The notes under the pieces were generated by a model. It saw only the letters and a list, made by a program, of their open reading frames with translations, was not told where the DNA came from and did not search any database. A DNA stretch of 64,000 nt from the NCBI GenBank assembly GCA_963763135.1, contig CAVXNJ010000009.1, positions 744,001-808,000 on the forward strand, written 5' to 3'. This stretch comes from JANMZO01 sp963763135 (GTDB taxonomy: Bacteria > Actinomycetota > Acidimicrobiia > Acidimicrobiales > JANYDT01). The translations under genes and the position numbers were made by a program. This document shows, one piece after another, positions 54,300 through 62,165 of the stretch (within the stretch, counting starts at the first letter, position 1; every line of letters begins with the position of its first letter).

Positions 54300-55658
54300 A
54301 TGTCGGCTCAACGAGTCAGTGGATATTGCGCCCGGACGTGTGCGTTGTTGGTGTCCGTTGCTCTGGCGGCGGTCCAGCTGGGTTTCGTAGCCGACGGATC
54401 CGGGGCGGCCACCCGCAAGGTGGTCCGCGCCGACGCCAAGGTGTGCGCTCGATACAAGGCGGTGTACGACGTGGCGACCAGCGAGCAGATGCGCTGGTCG
54501 AACGCGGAACTCATGTGGGAGGAACGGGTGGAGAGAAAGTTTCCCGATTCATTGACGCCAACCGAGCGGACCGAGCAGGCCAGGGTTATGCGGCAGTTCA
54601 AAGACGCCAACACCCTTCAGGACGCGCTGTACTCAATGATGCTTTCGATCGGCTGCGACCCTTACTCGGGCAAACCAACGCAAACGGTTGTGGCGCCTTC
54701 TGCCCCGAGGGAGTCTCCAGGCGAGTCCGTCCGGTACGTGCCCGACGAATCGGCGCCCTTCTGCGCAGCGCTTCTGGCGACCAGGGACTACCTGCTCCGG
54801 GAGCAGCAGTTTGCCAAGGACTCCCGTAACGCAAAGCTGACGGCGGCTACCGACAAGTTCCTCTCCGACGTGTTGGATCTCGTCGCCGCGAGGGCGGCAT
54901 ACGAGATCGTCGGGATCGATGAGGCCACGGGCGAGGTTGTCACACCTACGTCGGTTGCGACGCTCAAAGCACTCATAAAAGTAACGGCCGCGGATTGGAG
55001 AACGCTCCTCAAAAGCACGAAAGCGGCCAGTCTTGAGGAACTGACGCGAATCAACGAGAAGCTCGCGAATGTGAACACCCAGCTCGTCGTGTACAAGTGT
55101 GACGAATCGGTGGCTCCGGTGCCGGCCTCGCCTTCGTCGCCGCCGGCTTCGACCTCGACGACCACCAAGAAGGTCACGGCCCCGACCACCACCAAAAAGC
55201 CCACGACCTCGACCGGAACCGTGCTCAACGCATACCTCGGGTTCGACATCGACTGGTCGGTGCACCTGTCAGGCGCTGACTACTTGAACCTCGGTTGGTA
55301 TTGCGTCCCGAGGATCACGATGGCATCGGACGGAACGCTCCGCAGCGGCACGTGCGGGACGGCCGACGGTGTCGTGAAGGGCACCGTTACAGGTCACGTC
55401 GACGTTGACGGCCGGAGCGTCCAGTTCCAGCTCGTCGTCGACTACAACGGAGGTTCCGCTGCGGGGCACTTCGTAGCAACCGGCACCGCCAGGAGTCCGA
55501 CCCCCATGGCCGCCAACCGCATCCGCTTCACGGGCGATGCGTCGTATACGTACACCTGCTCGGGCGGCGGCAGCCACTGCAGCGACTACCAGCTCGTCCC
55601 ACAGGCCAGCGCGTCGTACTCCGGCACGATCCCGTTCACGCTCAGCATCGAGCCGTAG
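54300..55658 (+). CDS. Secreted protein of unknown function
   Basis: 452 residues from ATG 54300 with a strong GAGGAGGAG upstream. A signal peptide (TCALLVSVALAAVQLGFVA) is followed by a mostly helical region (about 40-270) with scattered Cys. A Thr/Lys/Pro linker (STTTKKVTAPTTTKKPTT) comes next, then a C-terminal beta-rich domain with GWYCVPRITMASDG, SGTCGTADG and YTYTCSGGGSHCSDY. The Cys pairs fit an oxidised extracellular protein. The gene is divergent from the VOC gene. No family is recognised. Confidence 0.7.
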   Translation: MSAQRVSGYCARTCALLVSVALAAVQLGFVADGSGAATRKVVRADAKVCARYKAVYDVATSEQMRWSNAELMWEERVERKFPDSLTPTERTEQARVMRQFKDANTLQDALYSMMLSIGCDPYSGKPTQTVVAPSAPRESPGESVRYVPDESAPFCAALLATRDYLLREQQFAKDSRNAKLTAATDKFLSDVLDLVAARAAYEIVGIDEATGEVVTPTSVATLKALIKVTAADWRTLLKSTKAASLEELTRINEKLANVNTQLVVYKCDESVAPVPASPSSPPASTSTTTKKVTAPTTTKKPTTSTGTVLNAYLGFDIDWSVHLSGADYLNLGWYCVPRITMASDGTLRSGTCGTADGVVKGTVTGHVDVDGRSVQFQLVVDYNGGSAAGHFVATGTARSPTPMAANRIRFTGDASYTYTCSGGGSHCSDYQLVPQASASYSGTIPFTLSIEP

Positions 55659-55735
55659 CCAACCCCGGTCGGCGGTTTCCTGCGGAGGCAACGGGAAGTA
55701 AACGGGCGGATGCTCGGCGGGAAGCCGAGCGACTA

Positions 55736-56227
55736 CTACGGCTGCTTCGGGGCGTGGTAGTACCGGTCGGCCCAAACGCCCCTGGCGTCTTCACCACGAA
55801 CCGGCATCCTCCACGTGGTCGCCCCGCTCAGCGGCAACGCGACCAGCGCCCGCGGCTCGTCCCAGGTGTTCGTGAGATACGCGTCGGCTTCGGCCTCACC
55901 GACATAGCGGCACGCGATTCGCCGGTAGCGGTCCCGCCACAAGTCGTCGTAACCGATCGGGTGCACGATTTCGATTTCACCTCGCACCAGAACCTTCCGC
56001 CATGGCTTCGCTTCTTCGTCGATGACGATGCAGGTCTGGGGTCGGGCCAGCAGGTGTGACCACCACGCCGACCGTTCCCTCGGCGTGACGTAGATCTTCT
56101 CGTCTTCCGCGATGAACCACACGGGCACAACGAGTGGAACCCCGGTGTCATCGACAGTCGCGATGCGAGCCAGATGGCCCGGCTCCGCGAGAAAGGCTTC
56201 GACGTCGGCAGGCGAAAGTGAAGGCAT
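55736..56227 (-). CDS. Pyridoxamine 5'-phosphate oxidase family protein (smaller)
   Basis: 163 residues. The split-barrel flavin fold is shown by HLARIATVDDTGVPLVVPVW, EKIYVTPRERSAWWSHLLA and PQTCIVIDEEAKPWRKVLVR. Members bind FMN, F420 or haem and typically reduce or degrade small molecules. It is the smaller of two such genes in this half of the window and is unrelated in sequence to the first. It stands alone. Confidence 0.85.
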   Translation of the reverse strand: MPSLSPADVEAFLAEPGHLARIATVDDTGVPLVVPVWFIAEDEKIYVTPRERSAWWSHLLARPQTCIVIDEEAKPWRKVLVRGEIEIVHPIGYDDLWRDRYRRIACRYVGEAEADAYLTNTWDEPRALVALPLSGATTWRMPVRGEDARGVWADRYYHAPKQP

Positions 56228-56267
56228 GGGCCACGCTACCGCGATGGGCCCACGTGATCAGGGTCCA

Positions 56268-56669
56268 CTAGGACAGGACAGCGACAGCTTCTATCTCGAT
56301 GAGCCAACCCGGCATGGCGAGGGCCGTGACGCCGACCAGGGTTGAAGCAGGCGGCGCTCCCTTGGGCAGAAACGCCGAACGGGCTGCGCTCACGATGGCC
56401 CGATGTTCGGGCTGATAGTTCACAACGTACGTGGTGAGCTTGACGACGTCATCAAACGTCGCGCCCGCCGCAGCTAGCGCCAGCCCGATGTTATGCATCA
56501 CCTGGGTGGTCTGCGCTCCAAGGTCACCTTCACCCACCAGGTTGCCATCGGCGTCCATCGAGATCTGGCCGGACACATAAACGGTCTTGGTTCCGGTTGC
56601 GGTCACGACCTGCGAATAGGCGGGATTGTTGTACAGGCCGGCGACGGTGGGACGCTCGAAGTTGCTCAT
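56268..56669 (-). CDS. RidA family (reactive imine deaminase) protein
   Basis: 133 residues from ATG 56669 with AGGAAAGG upstream. Hallmarks of the family: YSQVVTATGTKTVYVSGQIS, GDLGAQTTQVMHNIGLALAA, and PPASTLVGVTALAMPGWLIE, in which the Arg common in the active site (PxRxxxxV) is replaced by Ser. This loss of the Arg suggests a member outside the true RidA subgroup. Members hydrolyse reactive enamines and imines or have other roles. The function here is unsettled. Confidence 0.85.
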   Translation of the reverse strand: MSNFERPTVAGLYNNPAYSQVVTATGTKTVYVSGQISMDADGNLVGEGDLGAQTTQVMHNIGLALAAAGATFDDVVKLTTYVVNYQPEHRAIVSAARSAFLPKGAPPASTLVGVTALAMPGWLIEIEAVAVLS

Positions 56670-56757
56670 TGTGGGGCCTTTCCTGGTGCAACAAGTGTGA
56701 CTACGTGGGTACCCAGCGTGACACGGTTCAGTGTCCTGAGTTTTGGGGCTGGCCAGG

Positions 56758-56795
56758 ATTGTGTTGGCCTGAATTGTGCTGGCCCGAATTGTGCG
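56758..56795. repeat. Short 15-bp tandem repeat
   Basis: Two 15-base units (ATTGTGTTGGCCTGA and ATTGTGCTGGCCCGA) and a partial third lie between the RidA gene and a small unknown gene. The function is unknown; it may simply be a local duplication. Confidence 0.6.
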
Positions 56796-56804
56796 CTTTG
56801 CGGC

Positions 56805-57020
56805 TTACGATTCTCGACCGAGGATCGTGCCGAGTCGCCGGGCAAAGCGCTTGCCCGGGCCGAGGCGGGGATGGACGCGGTGATCGAGTTCCTTCTGAAG
56901 ATCGGCGCGAAGTGCGTCGGCCTTCTTCCGCTCGTCAGCGTTCGGGAGGTTCTGTGAATCGAAGGTGGCGATCCGGATCTTTTGGCGGAGTGCGTCGTTG
57001 GAGAGTTTCTTCACATCCAT
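56805..57020 (-). CDS. Small basic protein of unknown function
   Basis: 71 residues, starting MDVKKLSNDALRQKIRIATF. It is strongly charged and helical, with a Lys/Arg-rich C-terminus (RLGPGKRFARRLGTILGRES). It could bind nucleic acid. No family is recognised. The ribosome-binding site is weak. Codon pattern and composition look like a real gene, but short length leaves doubt. Confidence 0.5.
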   Translation of the reverse strand: MDVKKLSNDALRQKIRIATFDSQNLPNADERKKADALRADLQKELDHRVHPRLGPGKRFARRLGTILGRES

Positions 57021-57097
57021 GGGCGAACCGTATTCCTAAACGTCGACGCGTTCAAACGCTACGGATCTCTCCGTCGAAGGGTGCCTACACTGCTGCG

Positions 57098-57685
57098 ATG
57101 ACCGGACCGGGAGATCTGCACGAACTCGTGCGGGAAACCGCCGAATATCTGCGCACATATGAACTCGTCGAGGATTTCGCTGCGGCATTCGACGGGGTCA
57201 ATCTCGACCAGTACCGGGTTCCTGACGGCAACCCGTCTGGCGACTCGCCGGATTTCGGGGGCATTGCTGCGCTCTCCGAACCCCGACGGGAGGCGTTGAT
57301 TGCGTCTCTACGCCGCGTGAGTGGTTCGCTGCGATGGCAACGAAACCCGACGTATACCGATCCCGTGTTCCTTCGTAGGTACGCGTATACCGAGCTTCTC
57401 GGCCCGAGCGGTCCGGTGCCCAACACCACGATCTCTGCGGGCTTTTTGTACCTTGCCCCGCAAACGTATTACCCGCCGCACGCTCACCCGGCGGAGGAGA
57501 TTTACCACCTGATCGCCGGCCCGAGTATCTGGCAGCAAGGCGATCAACCCGGCACCGAGTGCGGTGCCGGGTCGCGAATCGTTCATCGGTCGGGTGTGGC
57601 TCACAGCATGCGGAGTGGGGACCAACCGATGCTGGCGCTGTATCTGTGGCGTGGCGACCTATCGTCGCCGGCCCGACTTACCTGA
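57098..57685 (+). CDS. Cupin protein, DMSP lyase-like
   Basis: 195 residues. ATG 57098 is preceded by TACACT (57086-57091), a -10 box that makes a leaderless transcript likely. A helical N-terminus leads to a cupin with LYLAPQTYYPPHAHPAEEIY and HLIAGPSIWQQGD; the His-x-His...Glu...Tyr pattern matches metal-binding residues in DddQ/DddL-type dimethylsulfoniopropionate lyases, and RSGVAHSMRSGDQPMLALYL holds the last His. Such enzymes release dimethyl sulfide from DMSP in marine and some soil bacteria. Identification by motif only. No acrylate genes are adjacent. Confidence 0.65.
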   Translation: MTGPGDLHELVRETAEYLRTYELVEDFAAAFDGVNLDQYRVPDGNPSGDSPDFGGIAALSEPRREALIASLRRVSGSLRWQRNPTYTDPVFLRRYAYTELLGPSGPVPNTTISAGFLYLAPQTYYPPHAHPAEEIYHLIAGPSIWQQGDQPGTECGAGSRIVHRSGVAHSMRSGDQPMLALYLWRGDLSSPARLT

Positions 57686-57734
57686 CGGCGGAGCACCAGG
57701 AGTCACCGACCCAGCCCGAGTTACCGAGCCCGAC

Positions 57735-58373
57735 TCAGCGGATCTGGTTCTTGTACGTGTCGAGGTAGGTGATCTCTTCGATCGGACCGCGTTGGGCGGG
57801 TTTGAAGTCGGTGCCCTTGGTGTAAGCGACGGGGAGAAGACCGGCCTGGGTGACATGCTCCGGAATGCCGAGAAGCGCAGCGGCCTCCTGCTCCAATGCG
57901 AGGTGAATCGTCGTGAGACAGCTGCCGAGTCCACGGCTGCGCAGCGCCAGTTGGAAGCTCCACATGGCGGGAATGATGGAGCCGAAGAGGCCGGCGGCGC
58001 TGTTGGCGTCGGTGGCGCGGCCGATGATCAACGGGATCACCAGCACCGGGGCTTTGGCCATGTTCTCGGCGAGATACGTGGCGGAGTCCATGACCCGCCC
58101 GGTCTGGGTGGCCGGATCGGCGTCGGCCTTCGCTGCGGCGAGGTAGCTTCCGCCGGCACGGTTGTACATCTCGGCGAGCGCGTCCTTCTTGGCCTGGTCT
58201 CGGATGACCATCCAACGCCATCCCTGACGGTTCGATCCGGTCGGGGCCTGAACCGCCAGACGGAGGCAGTCGAGCAACACGTCGTCGGGAACCGGTCGAT
58301 CAAAGTCGAGTCGTTTGCGGACGGCCCTGGTGGTGGATAGGAGGGCGTCAGTCTGGGTCAGGTCGAATTCCAT
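57735..58373 (-). CDS. Nitroreductase family protein
   Basis: 212 residues from ATG 58373; an upstream ATG (58409) is possible. Family marks are TRAVRKRLDFDRPVPDDVLL, QAPTGSNRQGWRWMVI, and RSRGLGSCLTTIHL with LPVAYTKGTDFKPAQR near the end. These proteins bind FMN and reduce nitro, quinone or other acceptors with NAD(P)H. The specific substrate is unknown. It is divergent from the acyl-CoA synthetase gene, sharing the 110-base promoter region. Confidence 0.85.
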   Translation of the reverse strand: MEFDLTQTDALLSTTRAVRKRLDFDRPVPDDVLLDCLRLAVQAPTGSNRQGWRWMVIRDQAKKDALAEMYNRAGGSYLAAAKADADPATQTGRVMDSATYLAENMAKAPVLVIPLIIGRATDANSAAGLFGSIIPAMWSFQLALRSRGLGSCLTTIHLALEQEAAALLGIPEHVTQAGLLPVAYTKGTDFKPAQRGPIEEITYLDTYKNQIR

Positions 58374-58483
58374 CGGCGCAGTCTCGCCGAGACCGGCGGA
58401 CTCCGCCATTGCGGCTTCGGTCTCGGATCCCTTTGGTTTGGTTTAGTCCCGCTACGATCGGCCGAAACCACAGGGGAGGGCGC

Positions 58484-60094
58484 GTGGCGCTGACAATTTC
58501 GCATGCATTCGGACCGGTCGAACCGCAGGTCCGAGATCAGACGCTCGGGGATCTTCTCACCTGGGCCGCCGAGACGACACCCGATCGGATCGCGTTGATC
58601 ACGGGAGTCGCCGACCCGGCCGCCCGGAGACAGTGGACGTACGCCGAGCTGCACCGAGACGTGGTCCGAACCGCTCACGCTCTGCAGGCCCATTTTCAAC
58701 CGGGCGAGCGGGTCGCGGTGTGGGCCCCCAACATTCCGGAGTGGATCATGTTGGAGTTCGGCGCGGCGATGGCGGGACTCGTGCTGGTGACGGTGAATCC
58801 CGCATTTCGTGCTCACGAGGTCGAATACGTCCTTAACCAGTCGAAATCATCGGGCATTTTCGTTCTGCCCGAGTTTCGCGGGAACCCGCTGCTAGCCACC
58901 GTCGAAGAAGTTCGACCCCGGTGCGAAACGCTCCGAGAAGTGATCCGCTTCGACGAATGGGACGCCTTCCTGGCCGGGGGTGACGGGTGCGCCGGCCAAC
59001 CGTTCCCAACGGTGAATCCCGACGATCCGGTCATGATCCAGTACACGTCGGGCACGACCGGCTTTCCGAAGGGTGCTCTGCTGCATCACCGAGGGCTCGT
59101 CAACAACGGCGCCAATACCTTGGACCGGATGGGGGTGGCCGACGGTGCCGTTTGGGTCACCACCATGCCGCTCTTCCACACCGGCGGTTGCGTGCTGTGC
59201 GTGCTTGGAGCGGTATCGAAACGGGCGACGCAGATTCTCGTCGAAGCCTTCGATCCCGGGCTCGTGCTCGATCTTATGGGCACTTATCATGTCGACGCGT
59301 TGTTGGGGGTGCCGACGATGATCGTCGCGATGATGGAACACCCGTCGTTCGCGTCGACCGATCTGTCGAGCGTCAAGAGCGTGTGCTCCGGTGGATCCAC
59401 CGTGCCGGCCCCGCTGGTCAAAACGATCGAGGAGAAACTCGGCGCGGCCTTCACCATCGTGTTCGGTCAGACCGAATGCTCGCCCGTCGCCTCGATGACC
59501 AGAACCACCGACACCATCCTCGACAAGGCAGAAACACTCGGACCTCCAATGCCGAACGTCGAGGTGAAGATCATCGATCCGGCCACCGGGGAAACCCTGC
59601 CGATCGGACAGGTCGGGGAGTACTGCACCCGCGGTTATCACGTGATGAAGGGGTACTTCGAAATGCCCGAGGCGACCGCCGCGACGATCGATGCCGACGG
59701 CTGGCTGCACACCGGGGACCTCTGCTCGATGGATGAGCGGGGCTACTGCAAGGTGGAAGGACGTTTGAAGGACATGATCATCCGGGGTGGCGAGAACATC
59801 TACCCCCGAGAACTGGAGGAGTTGCTGTTCGCGCACCCCGCTGTCAGCGAAGTCGCCGTTGTCGGGCTGCCCGACGAGAAGTGGGGCGAGGTCGTCGGCG
59901 CATTCCTTCGACCGGCGCCGGGAGCCGTGCTCAACAAAGACGAGTTGTTCGCCTACATGCGAGAGCAGCTCGCTCCGCACAAAACCCCTCGCCACTGGTT
60001 CAGCCTGGAACAGTTCCCCCTCACCGGATCAGGAAAGATCCAGAAGTTCCGGCTGCGGGAGATGTGGTCGGAAGGCGAGCTGACCGAGCTCTAG
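58484..60094 (+). CDS. Acyl-CoA synthetase (AMP-binding family, FadD-like)
   Basis: 536 residues from GTG 58484, with GGGGAGGG upstream and TACGAT (58453-58458) as a likely -10. The adenylation motifs are complete: VMIQYTSGTTGFPKGALLHH, FGQTECSPVAS, GWLHTGDLCSMDERGY, and YCKVEGRLKDMIIRGGENIY, plus the catalytic Lys near the end (TGSGKIQKFRLRE). The enzyme joins a fatty or aromatic acid to CoA using ATP. The exact acid cannot be read from sequence. Confidence 0.9.
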   Translation: MALTISHAFGPVEPQVRDQTLGDLLTWAAETTPDRIALITGVADPAARRQWTYAELHRDVVRTAHALQAHFQPGERVAVWAPNIPEWIMLEFGAAMAGLVLVTVNPAFRAHEVEYVLNQSKSSGIFVLPEFRGNPLLATVEEVRPRCETLREVIRFDEWDAFLAGGDGCAGQPFPTVNPDDPVMIQYTSGTTGFPKGALLHHRGLVNNGANTLDRMGVADGAVWVTTMPLFHTGGCVLCVLGAVSKRATQILVEAFDPGLVLDLMGTYHVDALLGVPTMIVAMMEHPSFASTDLSSVKSVCSGGSTVPAPLVKTIEEKLGAAFTIVFGQTECSPVASMTRTTDTILDKAETLGPPMPNVEVKIIDPATGETLPIGQVGEYCTRGYHVMKGYFEMPEATAATIDADGWLHTGDLCSMDERGYCKVEGRLKDMIIRGGENIYPRELEELLFAHPAVSEVAVVGLPDEKWGEVVGAFLRPAPGAVLNKDELFAYMREQLAPHKTPRHWFSLEQFPLTGSGKIQKFRLREMWSEGELTEL

Positions 60095-60145
60095 CTCGGT
60101 CGCCGTGCCGACGTTCGGAGGTTTGTGTTCGCTGGGCGGGCAAAT

Positions 60146-60901
60146 TCATCCAAACGTCGCGGGTTTGTTGGGCCGCGTCAGATCTGGCTGCCGCCGTAGA
60201 CCTGCCGCGGTCGGCACGACCTCGAGACGGGTGACGTCGATATGGGCAGGAAGCGAGACCGCGATGCCGACCAACTGGGCAATTTCGGCGGGCTGGATCG
60301 ACGCGGCGCCGCTGTAGAGACGACTCACCGCCGCGTCGTGGCCGCCGAGGGTCTCGTCGTAGAGACGGGTCTGTACGCGACCCGGTGCCAGAACCGTCAC
60401 CCGCACCGAGGTCCCGAACAGGTCCATGCGGAGCCCGTCGGCGAACGCGTGCAACGCCGCCTTGGTGGCCGAGTAGACCGCGGTGTTGGCCGTTGGTCGG
60501 GTCGCGGCTATCGAGCCGGTGAACAGGATGTGACCACTGTTGCGGGCCACCATCCCGGGCAGTACAGCCAGCGTGGCCTGCACCGCGGACCGGAAGTTGA
60601 TGTCGATCAACGCGTCAGCCGTGGCGGCGCTGTAGCTCTGGAAAGAAGTAAGTTCACCTATGGTCCCCGCATTGTTCACGAGGAGGTCGGCATCGATACC
60701 CGACAGGATCTCCGCCAGCGCCGTGGTGTCGCGCACGTCGATTCCGTGGGTGGTGACTCCGCTGAGCGAGCTGAGCGTGTCTAGGTGCTCATCGGGAAGG
60801 GCCACGGCGTGCACGCTCATTCCGAGGCGCACGAGCTCCGCCACCACTGCGCTCCCGATCCCGCCTGACGCTCCGGTGACGACGGCCGTCTTTGCTGTCA
60901 T
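60146..60901 (-). CDS. Short-chain dehydrogenase/reductase (SDR)
   Basis: 251 residues from ATG 60901 with AGGAG seven bases upstream. The classical SDR marks are all seen: nucleotide motif VTGASGGIGSA, LVNNAGTIGEL, and the catalytic Ser (FTGSIAATRPT) and YSATK (Tyr and Lys). It reduces or oxidises a hydroxyl/keto group with NAD(P). The substrate is unknown. It faces the acyl-CoA synthetase tail to tail. Confidence 0.9.
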   Translation of the reverse strand: MTAKTAVVTGASGGIGSAVVAELVRLGMSVHAVALPDEHLDTLSSLSGVTTHGIDVRDTTALAEILSGIDADLLVNNAGTIGELTSFQSYSAATADALIDINFRSAVQATLAVLPGMVARNSGHILFTGSIAATRPTANTAVYSATKAALHAFADGLRMDLFGTSVRVTVLAPGRVQTRLYDETLGGHDAAVSRLYSGAASIQPAEIAQLVGIAVSLPAHIDVTRLEVVPTAAGLRRQPDLTRPNKPATFG

Positions 60902-61050
60902 GTTCCAACTCCTGTGTTTCCGTCGGTTGCGTGTCCCGAACTCAGACGTTGACCTTACAAGCGCCGTCGGCTGAGTTGGGAGCTAGCCATCCATCGGTAT
61001 GGCTGGTACGGTCCGAGCGTTCACGCGGAACCGGAGCCAGGAGGCAGACC

Positions 61051-61611
61051 ATGGAAACGAGCACGATTGCCGAACGCTTCCGGCGGGTCGGCGCTGCGTT
61101 CACCGCGGTGGCGGACGCGGCCCCCGACGATGCGTGGGAACGACCGGCGCCCTGCGACGGATGGGTCGCCCGCGACGTCGTCCGGCACATGGTCGAATGG
61201 ATGCCAGGTTTGCTGAGCGCGGCGCCGGCGGTCGTCATTGCCGCCGGACCGGCCGTAGCCGATGACCCGGTCGGCACGTGGCGCGTCCTGTGCGACAGCA
61301 TCCAATCGGCCATCGATGACCCGGCCGTAGCGGCGTCGCCCTTTGTTCACGAGCGCGCCGGGACCCACACCGTCGAAAACGCCGTTGACATGTTCATTAC
61401 GAACGACGTCTTCATCCATACGTGGGACCTGGCCCGAGCCGTCGGCGGAAACGAAGTCCTTGATCCTGACGAAGTCCACTCGATGCTTGTCGCCATGGAG
61501 CCGTACGACGAAATGCTCCGAGCGAGCGGGCAGTACGGACCTCGTGTCGCGGTGCCCGACACCGCCAGTCAGCAGGATCGCCTCATCGCGTTTATGGGCC
61601 GTGTTCCCTGA
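61051..61611 (+). CDS. DinB/maleylpyruvate isomerase-like metal-binding protein (TIGR03086 type)
   Basis: 186 residues from ATG 61051 with CAGGAGG upstream. It is a four-helix bundle with PAPCDGWVARDVVRHMVEWM near the N-terminus and FITNDVFIHTWDLARAVGGN, placing the three His of the metal site. Members use mycothiol or bind metal ions; functions range from maleylpyruvate isomerisation to unknown. The product ends in the usual RLIAFMGR motif. It stands alone. Confidence 0.8.
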   Translation: METSTIAERFRRVGAAFTAVADAAPDDAWERPAPCDGWVARDVVRHMVEWMPGLLSAAPAVVIAAGPAVADDPVGTWRVLCDSIQSAIDDPAVAASPFVHERAGTHTVENAVDMFITNDVFIHTWDLARAVGGNEVLDPDEVHSMLVAMEPYDEMLRASGQYGPRVAVPDTASQQDRLIAFMGRVP

Positions 61612-61641
61612 GACGGCTGGCCCGACTTATCGAGTCGGCGG

Positions 61642-62064
61642 TCAGCGGATGGCGTCGTAGGACTCGGCGAGCCAGGCCTGAACCTCTTCGGTGAAGTCTT
61701 CGGGACTGCGCAGCTTGACGTAGTGGTAGACGAAGCGTCCCGTCTCAATCGGCTTGCGGGCAATGAGGGCATGGTCGATCCGGCGGGGAAACGGAAAGCA
61801 GAGGTCGACCCACTTCGTTTTCGGACGAAGCTCGATCCATCCACCCTGCTTCTTGACGAACAGGCCGACCGACACCGGTTCGACCGACACCGGTCCGAGC
61901 GTCGAAACGAACCCGTGGACCGCTTGAAAGATCGGCCGCTCAAACTCGGGTCCGGTGGCGAAATACTCGTCGAGCGTCATCGCCGGCGCGCACTCGTGGC
62001 CCTGACGTACCCTGGCGAACTCACGGTTGCAGTTCGGACACACCCAGGAACCCACGACGCCCAT
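61642..62064 (-). CDS. DUF5655 domain protein with N-terminal zinc-binding motif
   Basis: 140 residues from ATG 62064. The N-terminus holds a CxxC...HxC zinc motif (VCPNCNREFARVRQGHEC). The DUF5655 domain follows (FQAVHGFVSTLGPVSVEPVS, and VYHYVKLRSPEDFTEEVQAW). Its function is not known; the domain resembles nuclease-like transport or recombination-related proteins only loosely. It is divergent from the molybdenum hydroxylase gene. The open frame upstream of 62064 lacks support. Confidence 0.75.
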   Translation of the reverse strand: MGVVGSWVCPNCNREFARVRQGHECAPAMTLDEYFATGPEFERPIFQAVHGFVSTLGPVSVEPVSVGLFVKKQGGWIELRPKTKWVDLCFPFPRRIDHALIARKPIETGRFVYHYVKLRSPEDFTEEVQAWLAESYDAIR

Positions 62065-62165
62065 TGTGCCCGTTACATTCCCGAAACGGAAGGCGGTGCC
62101 TGCTCCCAGATGTCCCTCCGAAGTGACTACGGTTGGGGAATCACGAGTTTGGTTCAAGGAGCACA

